A DNA stretch of 64,000 nt from a bacterium 1XD21-13 (GCA_009917555.1 QZDX01000021.1:1-64000), one strand, 5' to 3'; numbered from the stretch's first letter, positions 40,261 to 50,033 are shown. The notes: generated from the letters alone by a model not told the origin. Made by a program: numbers and translations.

Positions 40261-42761
40261 AAAATTATTATACTCTGGCATTCAGGGAGATGACAGCACA
40301 AAAGCTTACTTCCTTTTTGATTTTGATTGCTGTGATCCTGTCCACCACAATGACTGCGGCCGTAGGACAGTCCGCGGGGGTGCTTGCCGCCATGCGCCAA
40401 CAGCAGGCGATTGCCATTGGAGGAGACCGCCATGCAACCTTTGTACAGCTTACAGAGGAGCAGGTACGGATTTTGGAACAGGACCCAAGGCTGTCCTATA
40501 CCGGCCGGTTTGTTGCTCTGGGAGAGCTAGAGCTAAATGATCAGCTTGGCCTGGGCCTGGAGGAATATCAGGAGGGAAGTATTGCCGGAAAGCCTTCTTA
40601 TTCCTGTATGGCAGAGGGGCGGCTTCCACAGGAGCCTATGGAGTTGGCTTTGCCGGAGGATGCCCTGCAGCTTTTAGGATTTACAGGGAAGGTAGGGGAT
40701 AAGTTGAGTCTTTCCCTCTCCAAGGCCCTGCGCCATGGAATTGTAGTGGAGGCTTATGATTATACGGCGGAATTTACGCTGACAGGAATTATGGAAAGCA
40801 ATTATATGGGGTACATTGGAGGGAATATCCTGGGACTGGCAGGACAGGGAACAGCGAAGAAGGTTCTTCCGCCGGATTATCTCTATTATAATATGGACCT
40901 TAAGGTGGCGGACAAGCAGGAGTTTCAGACGGTGATGGATGACCTCTGTACCCAGTTAGAGATTCATGAGCTGGATACCCTTTACAATATCCCCCTATTG
41001 AACGCGCTGGGGATTTCCTATGATTCGGAGGCGGCTGATTCGGAGCTTGCTGTGGAAGATGCGGGATTTTCCTGGTTGATGTTTGTTGGCGTGCTGGTGG
41101 TAACTCTGCTCCTTTTGGCGGCAGGGCTGGTGATTTACAATATTCTTAAGATCGCTGTGTCCCGGCGCATTCGGCAGTATGGGACCCTTCGGGCCATCGG
41201 AGCGGAAAAGGGACAGCTTTACATGGTAGTGTCCGGGGAAATTCTGTTGCTTTGCGCTGTGGGAATTCCTTTGGGCTTGCTGCTTGGATGGCTGTCTGCA
41301 AAGGGGCTTTTGACTGCGGCCTTGAACCAACTGTCACCAGAGATGTTCCTGGCAAAGGATACAGAACAGCTTTTTGACCTGATTGTCGCTAACAGCGCCG
41401 GGAAATGGGGATATCTTATGCTCAGCGCTGTGATAACGCTGATATTTGCGTTTCTGGCGGCGGCTCCGGCAGCAGAGTATGCAGCCTCGGTTTCTCCTGT
41501 GACGGCTATGTCCGGCGCTGGTGTTAAGGTGAAGCGCAGAAGGCGGAAGGCGAAGAAAATACGCAATTTTGAGCGATACTGCGCAAGGCTGAATTTGAGC
41601 CGCAGCAAAGGGCGGACGACAGTTACTATCCTGTCTCTGGTTATGAGTATTACTGTTTTTGTTGCTCTTCAAAGCTTTTTGTCCCTGCTTGGAGTTTCCG
41701 GCTCTATGGGGGAGCATTTGGGGGATTACTCCATTGTCAATCAGTATCTGGGATTTTCGCCGGAGGAGCTTGAGACGTTGGAGGCGGATGAAAATGTGGA
41801 CAGTGTGGCGGCCCAGCAGTTTTCCCTGTATGAGCTGGACGAAGAGAATAAGCCTGAGGGAATAGAGACAGATATTACTTTGGGGGTTGGGGAGACCTTT
41901 CAGATCTTTGGGTTCAATGATCGGTGGCTGGATTATGCATTTTCCTCCAGGCTTTCCCAGGAGCAGTTCGAGATGTTGAAAAAGGGGGAGGGCTGTGTGG
42001 TTCGAAATCCGATTCCCATGGAGGTAGAGGGTGTTTCCTTTGGAACAACCTGTGTGGAGGAGGGGAGTACGATTACAGTGGCAGGAAAGGAGCTGCCGGT
42101 ACTGTCGTCCATAACGGGGTATGATGGTTATTTCAGTGTGGGAAACAGCGGGTTTATCAACGGAGTCCAGGTACTGGTCAGTGACCGGGTGTATGCAAGG
42201 CTTACGGGGGAGGATGCCTATGCGGAGCTTCGGCCGGGGCTTTGTAAGACGGGGGACCGCGCGGCCTTTGACCGGACGCTGGAGGAGCTTTGCCAGCGGA
42301 TTCCGGGTACCACTATGGTGTCCTATGAAGAGACGGACAGGCAATTTGCGGAAAGCGAGGCCCAGATTCGCCTGCTGGCCTGGGGGCTGATACTGTTTAT
42401 TGGTTTTATTGGGATACTGAATATTATTAACACTGTTTATACCAATATTCATATTCGGGCGGCGGAAATCGGGGTGCAGCGAGCTATAGGTATGAGTACG
42501 GAAAGCCTGTTCAAAGTATTTTTGTGGGAAGGAGTTTATTATGGCGGAATTGCGGCTGTAATTGGCGGAATGGCCGGATATATCTGTACGATATTTGTGG
42601 AGGCTGCGGTGAACGGCAGTGTCCGGCTTACAGCGGTTCCGATCCTTTCCATAGGCTGCGCGGCGGCATTTTCCATTGGTGCATGTATCGTGGCAACCTG
42701 CGTTCCGCTGTGGAGGATGAATCGGGTGAGCATTGTGGATTCTATTGAGAGAGTGGAGTAA
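40257..42761 (+). CDS. FtsX/MacB-type ABC transporter permease
   Basis: 834 aa. One membrane helix at residues about 18-38, a large extracytoplasmic domain, then two FtsX blocks with 3-4 helices each: the first near 275-405 (WLMFVGVLVVTLLLLAAGLV, AAAPAAEYAASVSPVTAMSG) and the second near 690-830 (GLILFIGFIGILNIINTVYT, GVYYGGIAAVIGGMAGYICT). It would export a peptide, lipid or drug with the ATPase encoded just upstream, as in BceAB/MacB-like systems. With the ATPase gene split by the prophage, the permease should be without its own engine unless another ATPase serves it. Confidence 0.9.
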   Translation: MKNYYTLAFREMTAQKLTSFLILIAVILSTTMTAAVGQSAGVLAAMRQQQAIAIGGDRHATFVQLTEEQVRILEQDPRLSYTGRFVALGELELNDQLGLGLEEYQEGSIAGKPSYSCMAEGRLPQEPMELALPEDALQLLGFTGKVGDKLSLSLSKALRHGIVVEAYDYTAEFTLTGIMESNYMGYIGGNILGLAGQGTAKKVLPPDYLYYNMDLKVADKQEFQTVMDDLCTQLEIHELDTLYNIPLLNALGISYDSEAADSELAVEDAGFSWLMFVGVLVVTLLLLAAGLVIYNILKIAVSRRIRQYGTLRAIGAEKGQLYMVVSGEILLLCAVGIPLGLLLGWLSAKGLLTAALNQLSPEMFLAKDTEQLFDLIVANSAGKWGYLMLSAVITLIFAFLAAAPAAEYAASVSPVTAMSGAGVKVKRRRRKAKKIRNFERYCARLNLSRSKGRTTVTILSLVMSITVFVALQSFLSLLGVSGSMGEHLGDYSIVNQYLGFSPEELETLEADENVDSVAAQQFSLYELDEENKPEGIETDITLGVGETFQIFGFNDRWLDYAFSSRLSQEQFEMLKKGEGCVVRNPIPMEVEGVSFGTTCVEEGSTITVAGKELPVLSSITGYDGYFSVGNSGFINGVQVLVSDRVYARLTGEDAYAELRPGLCKTGDRAAFDRTLEELCQRIPGTTMVSYEETDRQFAESEAQIRLLAWGLILFIGFIGILNIINTVYTNIHIRAAEIGVQRAIGMSTESLFKVFLWEGVYYGGIAAVIGGMAGYICTIFVEAAVNGSVRLTAVPILSIGCAAAFSIGACIVATCVPLWRMNRVSIVDSIERVE

Positions 42762-42775
42762 GGGGGAAAGGTAAA

Positions 42776-43228
42776 TTTGATACGGGACTGCCCTTGGAGA
42801 TGCTGCAGGAATTTTACCTGGTGGCCCTTGACGTATTTCGGAAAAACCCGTATCCTAAAGATAGAAGCGAACGGACCGCATGGCTGTCACTGCTGTGTAC
42901 AGAGAATCTGGAGGATGCGGAAAGGCTGGTCAGGGAATATCCCTGGCTGGAGGAAATCTACGAGGAAATGGCTATGCTGAGACAACGGCCGGAGGAGGTG
43001 CTGGGGATGTTTTCGGAGGCATTGCGGATATTGGACGAGAATACGGCAAAGTACATGATTGAGGAGCTGCAGAAGAAGGTGGAGGAGAAGGATGCATTGC
43101 TAGATAGAAAGGATGCGGTGATACATGAACAAGGCTTTGCCATAGACAGAATAAGTGCGGAAAATGAGGAATTAAAAAGGCAGCTAAAGGAGCTGTCGGA
43201 GAAAATACCTTTGGGGACACAGTCTTAA
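42776..43228 (+). pseudogene. Remnant of an Rpn-family nuclease/transposase-like gene
   Basis: About 150 residues with the C-terminal pattern of the Rpn (PD-(D/E)XK) family: LPLEMLQEFYLVALDVFRKN, RLVREYPWLEEIYEEMAML, FSEALRILDENTAKYMIEEL, then a coiled coil. The nuclease domain, about 150-200 residues N-terminal to this, is missing. There is no good start (TTG 42794 at best). It begins only about 15 bp after the permease stop, which suggests a deletion joined it there. Confidence 0.75.
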
Positions 43229-43272
43229 CCGGAAAAGTGTATGCTTTTGAAGCTTATTACCGGAAAACAGCG

Positions 43273-43306
43273 AACCAGGAGTTTTGATCAGCCCCTGGTT
43301 TGTTTA
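43273..43306 (+). terminator. Rho-independent terminator
   Basis: AACCAGG (43273-43279) and CCTGGTT (43294-43300) around a 14-base loop, then TGTTT. It ends the ABC transporter transcript before the DUF2130 gene. Confidence 0.55.
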
Positions 43307-43346
43307 CGATTTAAGGGAAAATGCCAAATGGGAAGGATGAAGGATT

Positions 43347-44723
43347 ATGCAGGAAATTAAATGCCCCAACTGCGGAGAAGTATTTGCAGTAGATGAATCC
43401 GGCTATGCGCAGATTGTACAGCAGGTTCGTGATAAGGAATTTGAAAAGGCGCTGGAGCAGCGGGAAAAGGACTTTGCCGAAAGGAAGGAAAGCGAGTTAA
43501 AGCTTGCCAGAATGAAGCAGAAGGAGGAATTTGAAAAAGCGCTGTCAGCCAAGGAGACGGAGCTGTATGAGAAGGAAAGAGACCTGGAAAAATTGCGGGC
43601 ACAGATTTCCGGCAGCGAGACTGCGAAGAAATTGGCCATAAGCGAAGCCGTCATTGAGAAGGAAAAAGAAAGAGAAAAAATACTGGAAAAGAAAAACGGA
43701 GAGCTTGCGGAAAAGGCCCGTATGATTGAGGAGCTAAAGGCAAAACTGCAGAACAGTGAGACCGAGAGGAGGCTTGCGGTTACAGAGGCCGTTCAGGAAA
43801 AGGAAAAGGAGCTCTCTCAAAAAGCAACAGAGATTACCGAGCTGAAAAGCCAGCTGTCAAACAAGGAAACGGAACGGGAGTTAAAGGAGCAGGCGTTACA
43901 GAAGGAATATGAGGACAAGCTCAAGCTAAAGGACGAGCAGATCGAGTATTACAAGGACTTTAAGGCCAGACAGTCCACAAAAATGATAGGCGAGAGCCTG
44001 GAGCAGCACTGCCTGAACCAGTTTAACTCCCTGCGGATGACCGCATTTCCAACAGCCTACTTTGAGAAGGACAACGATGCCCGCACAGGAAGCAAGGGTG
44101 ACTTTATCTTTCGGGAAGAGGTGGAGGGAACGGAATTCATTTCCATTATGTTTGAGATGAAAAATGAGATGGATGAGACTGCCACCAAGCATAAGAATGA
44201 GGATTTCCTGAAGGAGCTAGACAAGGACAGGCGCGAAAAGAAATGCGAATATGCGGTGCTTGTCTCTCTTCTTGAGATTGACAATGAGCTCTACAACAAT
44301 GGCATTGTGGATGTCTCCTACAAATATGAAAAAATGTATGTCATCCGTCCGCAGTTTTTTATTCCCATGATCACCCTTCTGCGCAACGCCGCGCTGAACT
44401 CGCTGCAATACCGCCGGGAGCTAGAGTTTGCAAGGCATCAGCAGGTAGACATTCTTCATTTTGAAGAAAATATGAACGCATTCAAGGAAGGCTTTGCCCG
44501 AAACTACCGGATAGCCAGTGATAAATTCAAGACAGCCATTGAAGAGATTGACAAGACCATCACCCATCTGCAAAAGACCAAGGAGGCCCTTCTTTCTTCC
44601 GAAAATAATCTCCGTCTGGCCAACAACAAGGCCGAGGATCTGAGCATCAAGCGGCTGACAAAAAACGCGCCGGCAGTCAAGGAGATGTTTGAAGAGCTGA
44701 AAAAGGAGGAAGATTCCCAGTGA
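43347..44723 (+). CDS. DUF2130 family protein
   Basis: 458 aa. A zinc-knuckle start (MQEIKCPNCGEVFAVDESGY), a long coiled coil (residues about 20-205), and a C-terminal DUF2130 domain: HCLNQFNSLRMTAFPTAYFE, KGDFIFREEVEGTEFISIMF and EMKNEMDETATKHKNEDFLK. The Asp-x-x-F / Glu-x-Lys arrangement (KGDFIF...FEMKN) recalls PD-(D/E)XK nucleases. It overlaps recQ by 4 bp (GTGA), which hints at work on DNA together. Precise activity is not known. Confidence 0.88.
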   Translation: MQEIKCPNCGEVFAVDESGYAQIVQQVRDKEFEKALEQREKDFAERKESELKLARMKQKEEFEKALSAKETELYEKERDLEKLRAQISGSETAKKLAISEAVIEKEKEREKILEKKNGELAEKARMIEELKAKLQNSETERRLAVTEAVQEKEKELSQKATEITELKSQLSNKETERELKEQALQKEYEDKLKLKDEQIEYYKDFKARQSTKMIGESLEQHCLNQFNSLRMTAFPTAYFEKDNDARTGSKGDFIFREEVEGTEFISIMFEMKNEMDETATKHKNEDFLKELDKDRREKKCEYAVLVSLLEIDNELYNNGIVDVSYKYEKMYVIRPQFFIPMITLLRNAALNSLQYRRELEFARHQQVDILHFEENMNAFKEGFARNYRIASDKFKTAIEEIDKTITHLQKTKEALLSSENNLRLANNKAEDLSIKRLTKNAPAVKEMFEELKKEEDSQ

Positions 44724-46789
44724 ACCCGTCAGATATATTAAAAACTTATTTTGGCTATGATTCCTTCCGAAGCGGACAGGAGGACATTATTAAGTCCATT
44801 CTGGAAGGAAGGGACGCTCTGGCCGTGATGCCCACCGGCGCAGGAAAGTCGATCTGCTATCAGGTTCCGGCCCTGCTTCTGCCGGGCATTACCCTGGTGA
44901 TTTCTCCCCTTATTTCTCTTATGCAGGATCAGGTAAAGTCCCTGAATGAAGCGGGGATTCACGCCGCCTTTATCAATTCCTCTTTGACGGAGACGCAGAT
45001 TTCAAAGGCGCTTCAAATGGCCGGCAGGGGAACGTATAAAATCATCTATGTGGCCCCCGAAAGACTGGAAAGCGCCGGATTCCTGGACTTTGCGCAGGAT
45101 GCCTCCATTTCCATGATAACGGTTGACGAGGCCCACTGTATCTCACAGTGGGGACAGGACTTCCGGCCAAGCTACTTAAAAATCGTAGATTTTATCGGAC
45201 GCCTTCCCCAAAGGCCGATTGTGAGCGCATTTACCGCAACGGCAACGGAGGAGGTTAAGACCGACATCGAATGCATTCTGAAGCTTAAGGAGCCGAACAT
45301 CGTTGTCACGGGCTTTGACAGAGAAAATCTCTATTACCGGGTGGAGCATATCTCCGGAAAGCATAAGGACGCCTTTGTGACGGACTACATAGAAAAACAT
45401 CGGAATGAGAGCGGGATCATCTACTGCGCCACCAGAAAAAATGTGGACACGCTGTATGAAAATCTTTTCAGACAGGGCGTGGTGGTGACCAGGTATCATG
45501 CCGGAATTGACAATGAGACGCGAAAGAAAAATCAGGATGATTTTATCTATGACAGAACGCCGATTATCGTAGCCACCAACGCCTTCGGCATGGGAATTGA
45601 TAAATCAAACGTCAGATTTGTGATTCATTACAACATGCCTCAGAGCATGGAAAATTATTATCAGGAAGCCGGGCGCGCGGGCCGTGACGGTGAAAATTCC
45701 CAGTGTATTCTTCTGTTTTCCCCACAGGATGTTATGATCAATAAGTTCCTTCTGGAGAAGAAGGAGTTTGAAGGCTCGGATGCGGAGGACATGGAGCTGA
45801 TCCGGCAGAGGGATGCCCAGAGACTGCGGTTGATGGAGGGCTACTGCAAGTCCACCTCCTGCTTAAGACAATATATTCTTACCTATTTCGGAGAGAAAAT
45901 GAATACGCCCTGTGACAATTGCGGAAACTGCCACCGGGAGTACAAGACGATGGATATGACGGCAGATGCGAAATGGGTGATCAATTGTCTGGCGGAGACA
46001 AGAGGAAGATACGGACAGAGCATTGTAACGGGCACGCTTCTGGGGGCAAACCGGGCAAGGCTGAGAGAGATTGGAGCGACGGCTTACAAATCCTACGGAG
46101 CCCTTTCCCACCGAAGCGAGCGGGAGGTCCGCCTGCTGATCGATCAGATGATTCTGGAGGAATATGTGATTCAGACAGACGGGGAATACAGCGTCCTGCG
46201 GATGGGCAATATCGCAAGGCTAAAAAATGAGGACGCCCGCGTTGTGATTCGAACCTTTGATGAAAAGGATGGACGGGCAAAAGTCAAAGGCGGAAAGAAG
46301 CGCAGCACCGACGTCCTTACCAGTGCGGGCTACCGGCTGTTTGAGAAGCTCCGCAGCCTGCGCCTGGTGATTGCCAGGGAAGAGGGGATGCCGCCGTATA
46401 TTATTTTCAATGATAAGACCCTGATTGATATGTGCGCCAGGATACCCAAGGATAAGCAGGAGATGCTCATGGTGTCCGGCGTGGCGGAAAATAAGTTTCA
46501 GAAATATGGACAGAGGTTTCTGGATGAGATTGGGGAATTTGTTGCGGATAATCCGGGCGCCGTTATCAGCACAAAGATAGAGGATGAGACGGAGACGGAG
46601 ATTCCGGAGAAGAAGCAGGGAAAAGAAAAGGAGAAGGCAAATCAGGGGAGAGCCTGGAGTGAGGAAGAGGATGAAAGGCTGTCAGAGGAGTATCTGTCCG
46701 GCGTGAAGATTGCGGAGATTGCCAGGGAGCATGGCAGAACGAGCGGGGCTGTCAGAGCCAGGCTAAAGAAGAACGGTTTCATTTTATGA
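44720..46789 (+). CDS. recQ: ATP-dependent DNA helicase RecQ
   Basis: 689 aa, GTG start overlapping the upstream stop. Helicase motifs: VMPTGAGKSICYQ (Walker A), TVDEAHCISQWGQDFRPSY (DEAH and the RecQ aromatic loop), FTATATEEV and QEAGRAGRDG. RecQ-Ct zinc site: CKSTSCLRQYILTYFGE with CDNCGNC. An HRDC domain lies near 520-600. The last ~45 residues add a Myb/SANT-like HTH (WSEEEDERLSEEYLSGVKIA, EIAREHGRTSGAVRARLKK), an extension seen in some RecQ proteins. It unwinds recombination and repair intermediates. Confidence 0.95.
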   Translation: MNPSDILKTYFGYDSFRSGQEDIIKSILEGRDALAVMPTGAGKSICYQVPALLLPGITLVISPLISLMQDQVKSLNEAGIHAAFINSSLTETQISKALQMAGRGTYKIIYVAPERLESAGFLDFAQDASISMITVDEAHCISQWGQDFRPSYLKIVDFIGRLPQRPIVSAFTATATEEVKTDIECILKLKEPNIVVTGFDRENLYYRVEHISGKHKDAFVTDYIEKHRNESGIIYCATRKNVDTLYENLFRQGVVVTRYHAGIDNETRKKNQDDFIYDRTPIIVATNAFGMGIDKSNVRFVIHYNMPQSMENYYQEAGRAGRDGENSQCILLFSPQDVMINKFLLEKKEFEGSDAEDMELIRQRDAQRLRLMEGYCKSTSCLRQYILTYFGEKMNTPCDNCGNCHREYKTMDMTADAKWVINCLAETRGRYGQSIVTGTLLGANRARLREIGATAYKSYGALSHRSEREVRLLIDQMILEEYVIQTDGEYSVLRMGNIARLKNEDARVVIRTFDEKDGRAKVKGGKKRSTDVLTSAGYRLFEKLRSLRLVIAREEGMPPYIIFNDKTLIDMCARIPKDKQEMLMVSGVAENKFQKYGQRFLDEIGEFVADNPGAVISTKIEDETETEIPEKKQGKEKEKANQGRAWSEEEDERLSEEYLSGVKIAEIAREHGRTSGAVRARLKKNGFIL

Positions 46790-46890
46790 AAGCCTGTCTG
46801 CCCGCCTGAACAGTAAAATCTGGGTTACTGGTCACGGAGTGAACAGTAACAAATCTGGCGTAACATCAGGACTGATTTATTAAGAAATGC

Positions 46891-46920
46891 TATACAAGCC
46901 GCCCCTTTGTCTGCTATAAT
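46891..46920 (+). promoter_or_regulatory. Promoter of guaA
   Basis: TATACA (46891-46896), 18-bp spacer, TATAAT (46915-46920), about 50 bp before the guaA ATG. No purine-riboswitch features were seen between it and the gene. Confidence 0.5.
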
Positions 46921-46970
46921 AAAGCCGGTAAAAATGACTATTTACAAAAAAGATAAGGAGACTATATTCC

Positions 46971-48263
46971 ATGAAGCAGGACTTAATTGTAATTCTGGAT
47001 TTGGGTAGCACGCAGAATACGGTAGTTGCCCGTGAAATTCGTGATCTTGGTGTATACAGTGAGATTCATCCTCATGATATTACAGCGGAGGAGCTGAAAG
47101 CATTTGACAATGTAAAGGGCATTGTCTTAAACGGCGGCGAGAACCGCGTGGTGGACGGACAGCCCGTGGAGATTCGCGAGGAGCTTTACGCATTGGGCTA
47201 TCCGATGATTTCCATTGACTATCCCCAGTCGAAATGCGAGAAGCAGTTTGACAGGCTTCCGGACCGGGAGGATTTGAAGAAATTCATATTCGAGGACTGC
47301 GGGGCTGAGGCAAACTGGAATATGAAGAATTTTATTGAGGATCAGTTAGAGCTGATTCGTCAGCAGGTAGGGGACAGGAAGGTGCTCCTGGCTCTGTCCG
47401 GCGGCGTGGATTCCTCTGTGGTGGCGGCTATGCTGATCAAGGCCATTGGACAACAGCTGGTCTGTGTTCATGTAAATCACGGACTGATGCGTAAAAATGA
47501 GTCGGAGAGCGTGGTAAAGGTATTCCGGGATGAGCTTCACGCCAACCTGGTTTATGTAGATGCATCCGAGCGTTTTCTGGGGAAATTGGAAAACGTGTCA
47601 GACCCGGAGCAGAAGCGGAAAATCATCGGCGGCGAATTTATCCGTGTCTTTGAGGAAGAGGCGAGAAAGCTTGAGGGAATTGATTTTCTTGGACAGGGGA
47701 CGATTTATCCCGATATTATTGAGAGCGGAACCAAGACGGCGAAGATGGTGAAGTCCCACCACAATGTGGGCGGACTGCCGGAGGATTTGAAGTTTGAGCT
47801 GGTGGAGCCCTTGAAGCAGCTGTTTAAGGACGAGGTGCGGGCCTGTGGCGTGGAGCTGGGGCTTCCTCATGATATGGTGTACCGTCAGCCGTTTCCGGGG
47901 CCGGGACTTGGCGTGAGATGTTTAGGAGCGATTACGCGGGAACGCCTGGAGGCGGTTCGGGAATCGGATGCCATACTGCGTGAGGAATTTGCCAAGGCTG
48001 GTCTGGATAAGAAGGTGTGGCAGTACTTTACGGTGGTGCCGGACTTTAAGTCCGTGGGTATGAAGAACCATGCTAGGGTGTTTGAGTATATGGTGATTAT
48101 CCGGGCCATCAATACCATTGACGCTATGACGGCCTCCATTGAGAAGGTGGATTGGGAGGTGCTGGAGAGGATTACCAATCGGATATTGGCTGAGGTGGAG
48201 CATGTGAATCGGGTTTGCTATGATATGAGCCCGAAGCCGCCGGCAACGATTGAATTTGAATAA
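46971..48263 (+). CDS. guaA: GMP synthase with degenerate glutaminase domain
   Basis: 430 aa against about 510-525 for standard GuaA. The synthetase part is complete: PP-loop LLALSGGVDSSVVAAMLIKA, GQGTIYPDIIESG, YRQPFPGPGLGVRCLGAITR and the C-terminal dimerisation end (RVCYDMSPKPPATIEFE). The N-terminal glutamine amidotransferase is cut to about 105 residues. At the place of the nucleophile motif GICYG it reads ISIDYPQ (Asp for Cys), and the region with the catalytic His and Glu is gone. It should therefore use ammonia, or a partner glutaminase. Start has AAGGAGACTATATTCC upstream. Confidence 0.93.
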   Translation: MKQDLIVILDLGSTQNTVVAREIRDLGVYSEIHPHDITAEELKAFDNVKGIVLNGGENRVVDGQPVEIREELYALGYPMISIDYPQSKCEKQFDRLPDREDLKKFIFEDCGAEANWNMKNFIEDQLELIRQQVGDRKVLLALSGGVDSSVVAAMLIKAIGQQLVCVHVNHGLMRKNESESVVKVFRDELHANLVYVDASERFLGKLENVSDPEQKRKIIGGEFIRVFEEEARKLEGIDFLGQGTIYPDIIESGTKTAKMVKSHHNVGGLPEDLKFELVEPLKQLFKDEVRACGVELGLPHDMVYRQPFPGPGLGVRCLGAITRERLEAVRESDAILREEFAKAGLDKKVWQYFTVVPDFKSVGMKNHARVFEYMVIIRAINTIDAMTASIEKVDWEVLERITNRILAEVEHVNRVCYDMSPKPPATIEFE

Positions 48264-48445
48264 GGAAGGGAACGCTGGAAACAGGCAGAAATAACGGGTT
48301 TTTAAGGGTTAAAAGTTTTGTTTGATAACAAAATGATAACACTGGCAGAAAAGTGATTATTCAGAGTGTGCCGGTGGTTATCAGGTTGGGATAAAAGGAA
48401 CTCTGGCTTTCGGGCTGGGGTTCCTGCATGTTTTAGCTAAAAATA

Positions 48446-48474
48446 TTGCTAAAATCGTACGATTTAGATATAAT
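48446..48474 (+). promoter_or_regulatory. Promoter with palindromic operator for the toxin-antitoxin pair
   Basis: TTGCTA (48446-48451), 17-bp spacer, TATAAT (48469-48474). The spacer starts with the perfect 14-bp palindrome AAATCGTACGATTT (48452-48465), placed to block RNA polymerase. It is the likely autoregulatory site of the antitoxin encoded at 48501. Confidence 0.75.
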
Positions 48475-48500
48475 AATAGTACAGGGAAAGGAGTGGTCTT

Positions 48501-48716
48501 ATGTCAGTTACGGCAACAGAATTGAAAAACAATCTCGGTAAATATCTGGTATTGTCCGCAACGGAGGACATTTTCATTACAAAGAATGGAAAGGTAGTGG
48601 CAAAGCTGACAAATCCATATCAGGACAGGGTGGAAACTGCAAAATCCTTATTTGGGATTCTTCCCATAGATGCAGATATGGATGTGGCAAAAAGCGAGAG
48701 GCTTGGTGCAAAATAA
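48501..48716 (+). CDS. Phd/YefM-type antitoxin
   Basis: 71 aa: MSVTATELKNNLGKYLVLSA, TEDIFITKNGKVVAKLTNPY. The pattern 'T-A-T-E-L-K-x-N-L-G-K-Y-L..I-x-I-T-K-N-G-K-x-V-A-x-L' is the Phd/YefM DNA-binding N-terminus; the C-terminus would bind the toxin. GGAAAGGAG upstream. It would repress its own operon through the palindrome at 48452. Confidence 0.9.
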   Translation: MSVTATELKNNLGKYLVLSATEDIFITKNGKVVAKLTNPYQDRVETAKSLFGILPIDADMDVAKSERLGAK

Positions 48717-49139
48717 ATGAAAGCTCTGATTGATACAAATGTAATTATTGATGCACTGACATCCAGAGAGCCATGGAAGGAGAGTGCGGAAAAGATTTTC
48801 CTTATGACTGCGAATCAGGTCATGGATGCATATATCACGGCGAGTTCCGCTACTGATATCTATTATCTTGTAAAAAAGTACCTGCACAGTACAGAACAGG
48901 CAAAACAGGTGATGGGAAGGTTGTACTCCCTTATGGGGATACTGGCAGTGACAGGGGATGAATGTCTGGATGCCCTTGCTTCGGCGATCAGCGACTATGA
49001 GGATGCAGTTATTGAGCGGTCAGCAGTAAAAGCAAAAATGGACTGTATTATTACCAGAAATGTAAAAGATTATCAGGATAGAATGGTAAAAGCAATGCTC
49101 CCAGATGATTTCATTGCTTTAATGGAAGATGGAGAATAA
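48717..49139 (+). CDS. PIN-domain toxin (VapC-like)
   Basis: 140 aa, starting directly after the antitoxin stop. PIN acidic residues: MKALIDTNVIIDALTSREPW (Asp), Glu in the second helix region, and Asp in AISDYEDAVIERSAVKAKMD, with a late CIITRNVKDYQD. It is likely an RNase controlled by the upstream antitoxin. It is a different subfamily from the prophage PIN toxin at 2109. Confidence 0.88.
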   Translation: MKALIDTNVIIDALTSREPWKESAEKIFLMTANQVMDAYITASSATDIYYLVKKYLHSTEQAKQVMGRLYSLMGILAVTGDECLDALASAISDYEDAVIERSAVKAKMDCIITRNVKDYQDRMVKAMLPDDFIALMEDGE

Positions 49140-49253
49140 CAGTCTGGAATAAATAGATTAAAATGTATTTGCATATGCGTTACAATGCTGTTTAGGGGGT
49201 AGTGCTATATAGAAAAAACAGCAACATTAAATTTAAGTCGTGATACCTGCTTT

Positions 49254-50033
49254 TTACATAGCAAGTCCACATTCAAAGGCAAGCACCATATATTTTTCTG
49301 CATTGGTAAGCCCATAAGACATTAAATCTCTGATTTCCCATGTCTCGGAACTGAGGTTATCCGCTCCATATAAAAATTGAATAAAAGGAATGTGTCTGTA
49401 TTTTGAAACTGCTAACATAGAAGCACATTCCATTTCTACGGTAAGACAACCCTCCTGCTGGCGTTCCTTGATAGCAGAGAGAGTTTCCCTGTAAATAGCG
49501 TCCGAAGTCCATGTTTTGCCTTTTACATAGGGGTAGCCACAATCTGTTAATACATTTTCTAATACTTGAATGGAATGCGCGTCTGCTTCGATTTCCGGTG
49601 AGGGCGCTATATAATGATAGCTTGTACCTTCATCACGTACAGCGGAGACAGGGATAATAATGTTGTTTTTTACCTTATTATCGTCCAATACCCCGCAAGA
49701 GCCAAATAAAACAAACTTTTTAGCTCCCATAGCAATGATTTCCTCAAAACATGTAACACAAGCAGGTGCGCCTACCATAGAGCGGTAAAAAGCAATCGCA
49801 GTATTCTTGTAATTCATTTGGTAGACAGGTAATGTGCCATTTGCAGAGTAGAGCTCTGCTATTTTTTCTACATTATCCAAAGAAGAAAACTTTTGAATGA
49901 TGCTGTCAGAAAATGTGGAAACACAAATTTCCGGGAAATTTTCTATGCTTTTGGTTGTGTCAGACGGACTGAATAAGGCCGGCTCTAAGATTTCTGTTCT
50001 TTGAAATATTGTATACAATTTCTTGCACCTCAT
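49254..50033 (-). CDS. Nucleoside phosphorylase (PNP/UDP family)
   Basis: 259 aa. Family marks: FYRSMVGAPACVTCFEEIIA, GAKKFVLFGSCGVLDD (phosphate/ribose loop), GTSYHYIAPSPEIEAD and TVEMECASMLAVSKY with the Met-Glu that binds ribose. It would cleave a nucleoside to base and ribose-1-phosphate; closest in look to uridine phosphorylase-type proteins. ATG 50033 is used, but an in-frame TTG a few codons on (GAGGTG upstream) is also possible. It lies in an AT-richer block with the non-coding stretch behind it, perhaps acquired. Confidence 0.85.
   Translation of the reverse strand: MRCKKLYTIFQRTEILEPALFSPSDTTKSIENFPEICVSTFSDSIIQKFSSLDNVEKIAELYSANGTLPVYQMNYKNTAIAFYRSMVGAPACVTCFEEIIAMGAKKFVLFGSCGVLDDNKVKNNIIIPVSAVRDEGTSYHYIAPSPEIEADAHSIQVLENVLTDCGYPYVKGKTWTSDAIYRETLSAIKERQQEGCLTVEMECASMLAVSKYRHIPFIQFLYGADNLSSETWEIRDLMSYGLTNAEKYMVLAFECGLAM

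Noticed and set aside
41334-42452. 372-codon minus-strand frame opposite the FtsX permease
   Set aside because: Antisense shadow with an Arg/His/Asn-rich product and no start signals.
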